NCBI GenBank assembly: GCA_964478915.1
Contig: CAYZKG010000011.1
Span: 1 to 35,083, forward strand
Length of the DNA stretch: 35,083 bases
Source of the DNA: CAYJUM01 sp964478915
Lineage (GTDB): Bacteria; Nitrospirota; Nitrospiria; Nitrospirales; Nitrospiraceae
Reading direction: 5' to 3'
Position 1 is the first letter of the stretch. Each line of letters opens with the position of its first letter. Below are positions 1-6,539 of the stretch, in pieces. A model generated the notes under the pieces. It was not told where the DNA came from and searched no databases. It worked only from the letters and a program-made list of their open reading frames with translations. Made by a program: the position numbers and the translations under genes.

Positions 1-364
1 ATCCGGCAATCCCTTCCGGACGCACCTGCGGCATCTCCTCGTGCATGATGCCGCGTCCGGCCGTCATCCACTGAACGTCTCCGGCCCCGATGCGTCCGGA
101 ATTACCGAGGGTATCCCGGTGATGCACCTCTCCCCACAGCACGTAGGTGACCGTTTCGATCCCTCGATGGGGATGCAGGGGGAAGCCGGCCTGATAATCC
201 CGCGGATCGCTCGACGCAAAGTGATCCAGTAAGAGGAAGGGATCAAGAGAGTCCAGCCTTCGCGTCGCAATGCTTCGTTTGAGCCGGACCCCCGCGCCTT
301 CGATGACCGGTTCCGGCTCAATGATCTTCTCGATTTGTCTTGGCAATGACGTCATCATGGTCAT
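1..364 (-). CDS. Pirin family protein (N-terminal part, cut by window edge)
   Basis: This is the first 121 codons of a pirin-type cupin protein; the C-terminal part lies outside the window. Human pirin binds iron with two His in a HPHRG motif and a His and a Glu in an HAEMP-type motif. Here HPHRG and HEEMP are both visible, together with TVTYVL and DVQWMTAGRGIMHEE, so all four metal ligands are kept. Family members act as metal-binding cofactors or quercetinase-like dioxygenases; which applies here cannot be told. The ATG at 364 overlaps the stop of the upstream STAS gene as ATGA and is preceded by AAGGAGG, which fixes the start and suggests translational coupling. Further in-frame ATGs at 358 and 355 are less well placed. 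Confidence 0.9.
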   Translation of the reverse strand, partial: MTMMTSLPRQIEKIIEPEPVIEGAGVRLKRSIATRRLDSLDPFLLLDHFASSDPRDYQAGFPLHPHRGIETVTYVLWGEVHHRDTLGNSGRIGAGDVQWMTAGRGIMHEEMPQVRPEGIAG

Positions 365-657
365 GCCTCCTTTTTCTTCAGCAGTCCTGATCGCTTGATC
401 CCTTCCACGATGCATTTGTTCAGGCATCCCGACGCCACCAGGTCGGCGCCTTGCCGGTACATCCGACAGAGCAGCGCTTTTCCTTCCTCGTCAATGAAGG
501 TGACCGAGGACAAATCCACGCGGACAGGATGGATCTGTTGGGTGCTGGCGGCGGAGTCCCAGCAGAGTTCCAACTCCTTCACCCACGGTCCGGCCAGCTT
601 CCCTTCCAGCTCCAACACTTTGACGCCAGCTGCACTCTGCACGGTGATTTTCAGCAT
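361..657 (-). CDS. STAS-domain protein without the usual phospho-serine
   Basis: A 98-residue protein that is essentially one STAS domain, the fold of anti-sigma-factor antagonists such as SpoIIAA. The pattern VRVDLSSVTFIDEEGKALL matches the phosphorylation loop of the family, but the Ser/Thr-Ser pair that is phosphorylated in SpoIIAA-like proteins is replaced by Glu-Glu. If it binds partners, it probably does so without the serine phosphorylation switch (inference). I chose the ATG at 657 because the domain begins there and an AGAGGAG stretch lies upstream; an open frame continues to 777 but overlaps the neighbouring gene. It sits between a zinc-ribbon gene, which it overlaps by 7 bases, and the pirin gene, which it overlaps by 4, so the three are probably one operon. 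Confidence 0.8.
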   Translation of the reverse strand: MLKITVQSAAGVKVLELEGKLAGPWVKELELCWDSAASTQQIHPVRVDLSSVTFIDEEGKALLCRMYRQGADLVASGCLNKCIVEGIKRSGLLKKKEA

Positions 658-956
658 CCTAGGTATGAACTCCTCTTGCAGGTTGCCCCATCGTGCCTGC
701 GGACCCGGAACGGGGAAGGCTTCGGCAGCCGCAGGCGGCGATTCTTGAGAATGACGGGATCCACGAGCTCTCCACACTGCACGCAGCGGCGCGCCTGAAA
801 ATCGAACTGACCGGTGTCATCCCAGAGATCGAAGCACTGCTCGGCTACCATAAGGCCTCCGCACCGTGAACACCGCGCCGTGCTGACAAATTTCCTCCAA
901 CTGGTAATCTCCGCCTCGTTCAGGTCTTGTGCAGGACCCCTGACTGTCGTCGCCAT
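651..956 (-). CDS. Small zinc-ribbon protein, paralogue of the one at 6184-6426
   Basis: A 101-residue hypothetical protein with two CxxC knuckles (CSRCGG and CVQCGE) about 30 residues apart, which would bind one zinc ion. The stretch between them and the following NRR are shared with the 80-residue protein at 6184-6426 (CxxCGGLMV versus CxxCAGLLV, then RRCVQCG versus WRCIQCG), so the two are paralogues. The function is unknown; ribbons of this kind can bind nucleic acid or protein. The ATG at 956 has GGGAGG six bases upstream; a TTG at 980 is possible but less likely. It is the first gene of the zinc-ribbon, STAS, pirin operon and may be transcribed from the 957-1144 region, where I found no convincing promoter. 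Confidence 0.75.
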   Translation of the reverse strand: MATTVRGPAQDLNEAEITSWRKFVSTARCSRCGGLMVAEQCFDLWDDTGQFDFQARRCVQCGELVDPVILKNRRLRLPKPSPFRVRRHDGATCKRSSYLGC

Positions 957-1144
957 CGAAGCCTCCCACCTGAAATGCAAATCGAGTAATGACCCGATCC
1001 AACGCCTGCCAAGGCAACTGGCAATTTACATTCCGCGTGCCCTTCTTCTGGCAGAAGTCGGTTAACCCATTGAAATGTTTATCGGATAGCTCTTGCTAAC
1101 CGGTTGGCTCTTATCTGGAGAGGGATGCGGGGCCGCGAAAGGGA

Positions 1145-1177
1145 TGCCGAGATCTCGGCAGATGCCGACGGATCGGC
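1145..1177 (-). terminator. Tandem inverted repeats just after the sigma54 activator gene
   Basis: Bases 1145-1160 are a perfect 16-base palindrome (TGCCGAGATCTCGGCA). Right next to it 1164-1168 and 1173-1177 form a second small hairpin (GCCGA, loop CGGA, TCGGC). Both start one base after the stop codon of the activator gene when read on the minus strand. They could end its transcript, though only a short ATCCCTTT follows instead of a clear T-tract, or the palindrome could be a protein-binding site for the operon that begins at 956. The remainder of the 957-1178 spacer shows nothing else I can name. Confidence 0.4.
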
Positions 1178-1178
1178 G

Positions 1179-3242
1179 TCAGGAGAGGCGGGTGATCCCG
1201 AGCTTCTGCATTTTGGATTGCAGCGTGGTCCGTTTCATCCCCAGACGGGCTGCTGCACCGGACGGACCTCCGATCACCCAATTGGTCTCGCGGAGGGCAC
1301 GCAAGATGTGCTCGCGCTCGGCCGCCTCCAAGGTCGTGACTGTGTGAACCGCCGCCGTGACGGGTGCCTTCAACTCTCCAAGAGGAACGTGCAGCTCGGG
1401 TCCCTGAGACAGGATCACCGAACGCTCGATCAGATTTTCGAGCTCGCGGATGTTGCCCGGCCAGTGATATTTCGAAAGAACCGACATGGTCTCCGCCGGT
1501 ATTGATTCGATCAGCTTGTTCATGCGGCGCGCGTATTTCTGCGCGAAGTACCGGACGAGCAGCGGAATGTCCTCCTGGCGCTCCCGGAGCGGCGGGACCG
1601 TGACGGGAAACACGTTGAGGCGGTAATAGAGGTCGCTGCGGAACTGTTTGTCCGCCACCATCTGGGCAAGGTCACGATTGGTTGCCGCGACGAGGCGGAC
1701 ATTGACCCGGATCGTCCTCGTGCTGCCCAGGCGCTCGAACTCCTGCTCCTGCAGCACCCGCAACAGTTTGGACTGCAATTCCAGCGGAATATCGCCGACC
1801 TCATCGAGAAACAAGCTCCCGCCGTCGGCCAGCTCGAAACGGCCTACCTTCGTCGCGATCGCGCCGGTGAAGGCGCCTTTCTCATGGCCGAACAGCTCGC
1901 TTTCCAGGAGACCGCTCGGGATGGCCGCACAGTTCAGCTTCACGAAGGTACTCCCGCTTCGGCCGCTTCGGTTGTGGATGGCCCGAGCGATCAGCTCCTT
2001 CCCGGTGCCGGTTTCGCCGAGGATGAGTACGGTGGAATCGGTCGGCGCCACGACCTCCACTTGCTTTAAGACCTGTTTGAGCGAGGCGCTGTCTCCAATG
2101 ATCTCTTCGAAGTTGTACTCGCTCCGGATTTCATCTTCGAGGTACAGCTTCTCTTTGTTCAGCTTCTCCTTCAGCTCGGCGATCTCCCGATAGCCCAGCG
2201 CGTTCTCCACTGCAATCGCAATCTGATTAGCCACCTGGGTCAGCAGCTCGACATCATCCGCGGAAAAGGCGTTCACCACGGGGCTGGCCAGATTCAGCGT
2301 GCCGAGGACTTTGGCATGCGAGATCAGAGGCACACAGCACACCGACTTTACGCCCTGGGCGAGAAGGAACCGGGAAACCTCTGAGGGCAAGCTCGTGAGG
2401 GCTTCCTCATCGAACACGGCCGGCTTCCGAGAGGAGAGAGCGACGCCCGCTGGGGAGCCCTCGACCGGACAGCTTGTGCCCTTCTGGATCACTGCGCAGC
2501 CCTCCGGCACGTCCAACGAATGCAGGCGCAAGGCCTGCTGCTCGGGTTCATACAGGGTGAGACTCGCACAGACCTTCGGCATGACCAACCGAAGGCTGGT
2601 GGTGATGGCTGCGAAGAGATCTTGCAATTCCAGAGTTGAGACCACCGCGTTGTTGACTTCCAACAGCAGGCTTAACCGGTCGCGCTCGCGCGCCAGTTGC
2701 TGCTGCGCGGACTGGGCGCGCTCGTAGTTCAGCGCGTTGTCCACCGCGACGGCCACCTGCTTGGCGACTTGCTGCAAAAATCCGATCTCGGATTTGGTGA
2801 AGTTGGATTCTTTCACGCTGGCGAACCCCATGGCTCCCAGCCGCCGGCGGGCGGTGGTAAGGGGGAGCATGCACACGGACTGCACGCCATGGTCGCGCAG
2901 AATCTGCATCACCTTGGGGAAGCGCGTCTCTTGCGCGACGGAGGGGATCAGCAACGGCTGTTGGTGCTGCCACACCCACCCGCCCGGGGACTCATCAATC
3001 GCGAATTCTAATCCGGGATGAACGCGACTCGGGAGAGTCGTTTCCAGCACATGCAGCCGCATAACCTGGCGGTCCGGGTCGTGGAGGATCAGGTTGACCA
3101 CATCGGCGCTGACGACGCGGGTGATGCGTTTGGCCAGGTCGTGAAACAGTTCGTAGAGCTCGTGGTGGGAGGCGATAGACTCCGAGACTTCGAGCAGAGC
3201 CTGCACGAGTTCGACGGATGGTGTCAGCCGGTCATCAGACAT
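1179..3242 (-). CDS. Sigma54-dependent transcriptional activator with two GAF domains
   Basis: A 687-residue enhancer-binding protein. Two GAF sensor domains occupy about residues 15-175 and 200-360, joined by helical linkers. The AAA+ domain has Walker A (GETGTGKE, about residue 405), the sigma54-contact loop GAFTGA (about 457), Walker B (SLFLDEVGD, about 478) and sensor NVRLVAATNRDL. A Fis-type helix-turn-helix ends the protein (GAAARLGMKRTTLQSKMQKL). The layout is that of FhlA/NorR-type regulators: GAF domains bind a small ligand and release ATPase activity that opens sigma54 promoters. There is no receiver domain, so no partner kinase is implied. I chose ATG 3242; a TTG at 3266 extends it by eight residues. 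A weak TATGAT at 3273-3278 fits transcription starting near 3266. The signal and targets are unknown. Confidence 0.93.
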   Translation of the reverse strand: MSDDRLTPSVELVQALLEVSESIASHHELYELFHDLAKRITRVVSADVVNLILHDPDRQVMRLHVLETTLPSRVHPGLEFAIDESPGGWVWQHQQPLLIPSVAQETRFPKVMQILRDHGVQSVCMLPLTTARRRLGAMGFASVKESNFTKSEIGFLQQVAKQVAVAVDNALNYERAQSAQQQLARERDRLSLLLEVNNAVVSTLELQDLFAAITTSLRLVMPKVCASLTLYEPEQQALRLHSLDVPEGCAVIQKGTSCPVEGSPAGVALSSRKPAVFDEEALTSLPSEVSRFLLAQGVKSVCCVPLISHAKVLGTLNLASPVVNAFSADDVELLTQVANQIAIAVENALGYREIAELKEKLNKEKLYLEDEIRSEYNFEEIIGDSASLKQVLKQVEVVAPTDSTVLILGETGTGKELIARAIHNRSGRSGSTFVKLNCAAIPSGLLESELFGHEKGAFTGAIATKVGRFELADGGSLFLDEVGDIPLELQSKLLRVLQEQEFERLGSTRTIRVNVRLVAATNRDLAQMVADKQFRSDLYYRLNVFPVTVPPLRERQEDIPLLVRYFAQKYARRMNKLIESIPAETMSVLSKYHWPGNIRELENLIERSVILSQGPELHVPLGELKAPVTAAVHTVTTLEAAEREHILRALRETNWVIGGPSGAAARLGMKRTTLQSKMQKLGITRLS

Positions 3243-3371
3243 GGAATGACTCACTGCGATGGGCAATGCAGAATCATACTCTTAACGAGGCCGGAAAAGC
3301 ACCCAAGACGAGCGAATAGAGGGGCTTCGACCTAGGCACCCGTTGCTCCGAAGAGTGCAATGGGTCCCGGT

Positions 3372-3428
3372 GATGGGTTAGCGAGAATGGATCATTCGAA
3401 TGCCGGCGCGATTTAAACGAGCTAAGAT
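3372..3428 (+). repeat. Intergenic repeat element, copy 1
   Basis: Begins GATGGGTTAGCGAGAA and ends ACGAGCTAAGAT, with a centre of about 29 bases that contains GGCGCG. The two ends carry a short inverted repeat (TTAGC and GCTAA). The same ends, and partly the same centre, recur at 3487-3540, and the outer parts recur around the assembly gap at 7359. It lies between the sigma54 activator and the OB-fold gene and has no open reading frame of its own. The arrangement resembles REP-type intergenic elements, but no known family is recognised. Confidence 0.7.
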
Positions 3429-3443
3429 GATCTAATAGGAAAG

Positions 3444-3462
3444 GCCGCAACCTTTTTGCGGC
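3444..3462 (-). terminator. Hairpin between the two repeat copies
   Basis: GCCGCAA at 3444-3450 pairs perfectly with TTGCGGC at 3456-3462 around a CCTTT loop. Read on the minus strand it lies downstream of the OB-fold gene and is followed by CTTTCCTATT, so it could work as an intrinsic terminator for that gene. It may instead be part of the surrounding repeat structure. Confidence 0.4.
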
Positions 3463-3486
3463 ATAGAGCTTTGGCGGCACGTCCGA

Positions 3487-3540
3487 GGGGTTAGCGAGAA
3501 CGGAATGATCGATGGTTGGCGCGTCCCGACGAGCTAAGAT
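3487..3540 (+). repeat. Intergenic repeat element, copy 2
   Basis: Same ends as copy 1: GGGTTAGCGAGAA at the left and ACGAGCTAAGAT at the right, total 53-54 bases, same orientation, 58 bases after copy 1. The centre is less conserved but again contains GGCGCG at a similar place. The copy stops 8 bases before the end of the OB-fold gene. Confidence 0.7.
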
Positions 3541-3547
3541 AGGGAGG

Positions 3548-3937
3548 TCAGCCGACAAAATCAGGGTTGAGCTGGTTGATAGGCCTGATGGTGCTGGCCT
3601 TGATCTCGTTATACACGATGGCCCGGCCCGCTTGGCGCAGCCTGCTGAAGATGCCCTCGACGACCACCTGCTCGCCGTCCCGCCATTCGGCCTTGCCCAA
3701 CCCCACCACCTTGACCATACCCCTGTTGCTGTCGGTGAGGAGGAAACCGTAGGCCATCTGGCCTTGCCGGGTGGTGGCGATCTGGAGGTTCGTCACTTGC
3801 CCGGCCACGACGACCATCTGCTTGTCGTACTGCTCGGCGTGCGAGACCAGTTCCGTGATCTCCACCAAGCCAGCGGCCATCACCGGGGAGACCGAGACGA
3901 ATATCACAGCGACCAGACAGAAAATGGTTCGTTTCAC
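3548..3937 (-). CDS. Exported small OB-fold protein
   Basis: A protein of about 129 residues with a clear Sec signal peptide (KRTIFCLVAVIFVSVSPVMA, then AAG) and one nucleic-acid-binding-like OB fold: MVVVAGQVTNLQ, GYGFLLTDSNRGMVKVVGLG, EWRDGEQVVVEGIF. Periplasmic OB-fold proteins of this size are common, and their ligands are often unknown. The longest frame begins with ATG at 3946, but that ATG overlaps a near-perfect -10 box (TATAAT, 3945-3950), so a transcript from that promoter could not include it. The GTG at 3937 gives MKRTIFCLV, a normal signal-peptide start, and coincides with the expected transcription start. I therefore prefer 3937 and a leaderless message (see findings). Confidence 0.8.
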   Translation of the reverse strand: MKRTIFCLVAVIFVSVSPVMAAGLVEITELVSHAEQYDKQMVVVAGQVTNLQIATTRQGQMAYGFLLTDSNRGMVKVVGLGKAEWRDGEQVVVEGIFSRLRQAGRAIVYNEIKASTIRPINQLNPDFVG

Positions 3938-3944
3938 GCGCCTC

Positions 3945-3972
3945 ATTATACCAACGGACGGGGGAATTTCAA
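3945..3972 (-). promoter_or_regulatory. Near-consensus sigma70 promoter of the OB-fold gene
   Basis: On the minus strand TTGAAA (3972-3967) is followed after 16 bases by TATAAT (3950-3945), matching the -35 and -10 consensus at 5/6 and 6/6. Transcription would start around 3938, at the GTG start codon. Confidence 0.6.
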
Positions 3973-4002
3973 GTCAGAGCCGGCGACCTGAAGAGAGCCT
4001 CG

Positions 4003-5151
4003 CTACCACTTGGTCCCGCCTTTCTGACCCATGTCTTCCCCGATGAGGCTTCGCAACACGTGCTGCGCCTCCTCGGAGAGTGGCTGTTCCCCCTCCTTGC
4101 CCTCTTCCGCTACAGGGGCGGTGAGAGCTGCCCGCGGTTTGGGTGAGAGGCGAGCGATCAATTCTTGTTCGACCACGTCCGGCGACAGCTCGGTCTCTGC
4201 CTGGATGGCGGACAGACGCTGCAAGGCAAACAGAGATTGCGATACGGCCGGCCAGAACCGGCCCTCAATCTCTTCGGTCATTGTTCCGGAGGCCAAGAGC
4301 TTGAGTTTGTCGAGTAACGCCGCCTCGGTGCGTTCGAGACCGTCGTAGATCGCAATCGAGCGCTCCACGGGCCGGTGGGAGAGCATCGCGAAGGTCTCCT
4401 TCCACAGGTCGGGAGGTGGCGCATCAGCGGAGAAGGCGGTCGGCTGGGCCTCTCGAACCTTGGCCAGGAGCGCCTGCAGATAGTGGTGGAGGTGCTTCAC
4501 CTTGCGTGCGACCAGGCTGCCAGACGGAATTCCCCAGATGTGCGCAATCTCGTGATCCTGCAGCGCAACGGCGCCGGCGACGCCGTACTCCCGCTCGGCA
4601 GATTTGAGGCGTCTGTGCTCGCGGTCGAGCCGCCTCAACTGCGTCTGATGCTCGATGATCAGTCGCTCCTTGAGGTATCCCTCCTCATCGATTTCGTTTT
4701 TCTCCCATTGCCGATCCAGCTCACGGATCGCCGGCTTGGGAACTGCCGTGGGTGCCTGCTTTTTTACCTCCTGGAGCTGCTCGGCATCCAGCCCGAAGCG
4801 GGAGCTCAGGAGTTCTGAAGCGACGGAACAGAGCCACTCGCTCAGCTCGATCTGCTTGCGCAGGCACGAGATCTGGAGCCACGCGCGCTCTCGCTTCTGC
4901 CGGAGCTGGGCGCGATATTGGGCGACACGATCGACAACGCTCCCGATCGTCTCGAGAGAGATGGCCTGGACGGTCGGTTTGAACCCGGACTGAAACCGGG
5001 GATCGGGCCGGTCGGCCGCGATGTAGTCGATATCCTCCTGGGTCACATCGAGGTACTGAAGCAGCAGCAGCCGCAGCATGATCCGGCCCTGCAGAGGAAG
5101 GGCGTCTATGACCGAGACGATCTGCTCTTGGGTCAGGAGCGGGGAAGCCAT
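4003..5151 (-). CDS. Conserved hypothetical protein, mostly helical
   Basis: A 382-residue protein I do not recognise. It is rich in Arg, Glu, Leu and Gln, with long predicted helices and likely coiled coil around residues 75-190 (heptad-like runs with many charged residues, for example QLRRLDREHRRLKSAE). There is no signal peptide, no membrane segment and no catalytic motif that I can name. The N-terminus has SPLLTQEQIVSVIDALPLQG and the C-terminus ends in a charged region. ATG 5151 was chosen because the frame upstream overlaps the small gene that ends at 5159. It probably shares an operon with that 71-residue protein. Function unknown. Confidence 0.7.
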   Translation of the reverse strand: MASPLLTQEQIVSVIDALPLQGRIMLRLLLLQYLDVTQEDIDYIAADRPDPRFQSGFKPTVQAISLETIGSVVDRVAQYRAQLRQKRERAWLQISCLRKQIELSEWLCSVASELLSSRFGLDAEQLQEVKKQAPTAVPKPAIRELDRQWEKNEIDEEGYLKERLIIEHQTQLRRLDREHRRLKSAEREYGVAGAVALQDHEIAHIWGIPSGSLVARKVKHLHHYLQALLAKVREAQPTAFSADAPPPDLWKETFAMLSHRPVERSIAIYDGLERTEAALLDKLKLLASGTMTEEIEGRFWPAVSQSLFALQRLSAIQAETELSPDVVEQELIARLSPKPRAALTAPVAEEGKEGEQPLSEEAQHVLRSLIGEDMGQKGGTKW

Positions 5152-5158
5152 ATTTTGG

Positions 5159-5374
5159 TCAGGCCGAGCCTTCAGCCTGCGCCTCCAGAAGGGTCGCGAC
5201 ATACTCGCGCAGTTCCTGTACCGTCCCGGTGCGGTACAGCTCGCCGGGAATCTCCACGCGGACGAGGCGAGCGGGGTCCACTCCGCGTTCGGCGGCCCAG
5301 GCCTCATCCACGTAGAGACTCACCGCGCCGTCCGGATGTCTGAGGACATAGAGAACGTCGGTGTCGTCTCCCAT
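5159..5374 (-). CDS. Small hypothetical protein
   Basis: A 71-residue protein with VLYVLRHPDGAVSLYVDEAW near its start and a helical end (VQELREYVATLLEAQ). It is not recognised. It ends 7 bases before the ATG of the 382-residue protein and probably belongs to the same transcript. ATG 5374 and GTG 5377 are both possible starts. Confidence 0.6.
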   Translation of the reverse strand: MGDDTDVLYVLRHPDGAVSLYVDEAWAAERGVDPARLVRVEIPGELYRTGTVQELREYVATLLEAQAEGSA

Positions 5375-5398
5375 CACTGCACTCGGTCAATTGCTAGC

Positions 5399-5428
5399 AT
5401 CATAGCGAGGTGGGGCCGGCAAAGTCCA
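5399..5428 (-). promoter_or_regulatory. Possible promoter of the 5374-4003 operon
   Basis: On the minus strand TGGACT (5428-5423) and TATGAT (5404-5399) are separated by 18 bases, matching the sigma70 consensus at 4/6 and 5/6. A start near 5392 would give a leader of about 18 bases. Confidence 0.3.
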
Positions 5429-5434
5429 GAGAGG

Positions 5435-6148
5435 TCACGAAGACCTTCCGGTCGCCTGGGGTCTCGGCGGCTGGGCCGCAGGCTCGAAGCAGTGTCGCCG
5501 CCACCAGATGTACGCGGTGAATCCAATCAGCGTGAGGAGGAAGGCGGTCCGGACCCGTCCGTAACCGAAGCAAGCGTAATTCGCTGCGGCGTTCGAGAAG
5601 CCGAACGCCGCATAGACCAGATAGACCAGAAGCGACCAACGGCGCAGCCGCATAAATCCGTAGCCGATGAGCGTGTGCAACGTGGGAGACTGCGCCTTAG
5701 CCAGAATTCCCCAGACACCGGCCGGCTTCGCACAGAAGACGGTCAAGGCATATGACGGATTGGTCACGATGATGTAGAAGTCCGTGAAGGCGGTGAGGAA
5801 AAACAGCGCTCCGAGGTAGCGGATATCATGAGCGCGCGCCCAGATGATCCGCAGCGTTTCCCGGAAGTCGAACGGCCGATCTCTGCCTGCGCCGGGGAGG
5901 AAGGCGTCGTAGCTCTGGATCGCCCACCACGGAAGCACCAGGAGCATGACGAAGAAGACGGCCGCTCCGCCGCCGGCTGCGCGCCCGATGATCCACGTGA
6001 ACCCGAACAGTGCCAGGGCCGAGGCGAACGTGCCGGCCGCGCGGCGCGGAAGACCTTTGACGGCCTGGCCAAGGCCCGGGACGACGGCGGAGAGACCGGC
6101 AGCAACTGGGTGGCTTTGTCCTGACGCGCTGCCGGTGGTGCTGCCCAT
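5435..6148 (-). CDS. Multi-pass membrane protein of unknown function
   Basis: A 237-residue protein with about five membrane segments, near residues 40-58, 62-80, 108-128, 168-190 and 198-215. Near the N-terminus AGLSAVVPGLGQAVKG resembles the short amphipathic start of TM2/DUF5683-type membrane proteins, in which a PGLGQ motif is followed by small helices. No transport or enzyme motif is visible. It follows the zinc-ribbon gene by 35 bases in the same direction, so the two may be co-transcribed. Confidence 0.7.
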   Translation of the reverse strand: MGSTTGSASGQSHPVAAGLSAVVPGLGQAVKGLPRRAAGTFASALALFGFTWIIGRAAGGGAAVFFVMLLVLPWWAIQSYDAFLPGAGRDRPFDFRETLRIIWARAHDIRYLGALFFLTAFTDFYIIVTNPSYALTVFCAKPAGVWGILAKAQSPTLHTLIGYGFMRLRRWSLLVYLVYAAFGFSNAAANYACFGYGRVRTAFLLTLIGFTAYIWWRRHCFEPAAQPPRPQATGRSS

Positions 6149-6183
6149 GCGTGGGGCTCGTCCGCGGCGGAAGGCCGGGGGTG

Positions 6184-6426
6184 CTAGGAAGCGACAGGTC
6201 GGCGCTTCCTTTCAACGCGAATAGACAAGGGCTCGTTGTCGAAGCGCTCCGAGGGCTGGCCGGCGCACCGGGTCGGTGCATGACCGGGTTGAGGGCGAAG
6301 GCGATTCTGTACGATGGTGGCGTCGAGGCGAAGACCGCACTGGATACATCGCCATCCATGAAACCGGCCGCTCTGCTCATGCATCTCTTCCTGAACCAGC
6401 AATCCTGCGCATTTCGGACAGGTCAC
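6184..6426 (-). CDS. Small zinc-ribbon protein, second paralogue
   Basis: An 80-residue protein with two CxxC knuckles (CPKCAG at the very start, CIQCGL about 25 residues later) and then NRLRPQPG. It is clearly related to the protein at 651-956. The C-terminal half is basic and looks disordered (SIRVERKRRPVAS). The start is GTG at 6426 with AGGAGAG close upstream. Function unknown; a DNA-, RNA- or protein-binding adaptor is possible. Confidence 0.75.
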   Translation of the reverse strand: MTCPKCAGLLVQEEMHEQSGRFHGWRCIQCGLRLDATIVQNRLRPQPGHAPTRCAGQPSERFDNEPLSIRVERKRRPVAS

Positions 6427-6464
6427 GCGTCTCTCCTTTGTCTCCTCCGGTGAATCCGCTTCAA

Positions 6465-6501
6465 AACAGCACGGCCTTCCGGATTTGATCGGAAGGCCGT
6501 G
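6465..6501 (-). terminator. Intrinsic terminator of the chlorite-dismutase-family gene
   Basis: CACGGCCTTCCG (6470-6481) and CGGAAGGCCGTG (6490-6501) form a perfect 12-bp stem with an 8-base loop. On the minus strand the stem is followed by CTGTTTTG, a short T-run, and the whole lies 38 bases after the stop codon of the gene ending at 6540. Confidence 0.8.
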
Positions 6502-6539
6502 TGCCCTTTGGCCGTGCCGAGCAGGGATGGCATGTGTGC

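Noticed and set aside
984..1060. Possible sigma54 promoter (GGGCACG plus ATGT on the minus strand) for the zinc-ribbon operon.
   Set aside because: The -24 half fits but the -12 half lacks the essential GC at the right distance, so the site is too weak to call.
1104..1505. Long plus-strand open frames opposite the sigma54 activator and other minus-strand genes.
   Set aside because: They are antisense shadows in high-GC coding DNA without family similarity or ribosome binding sites.
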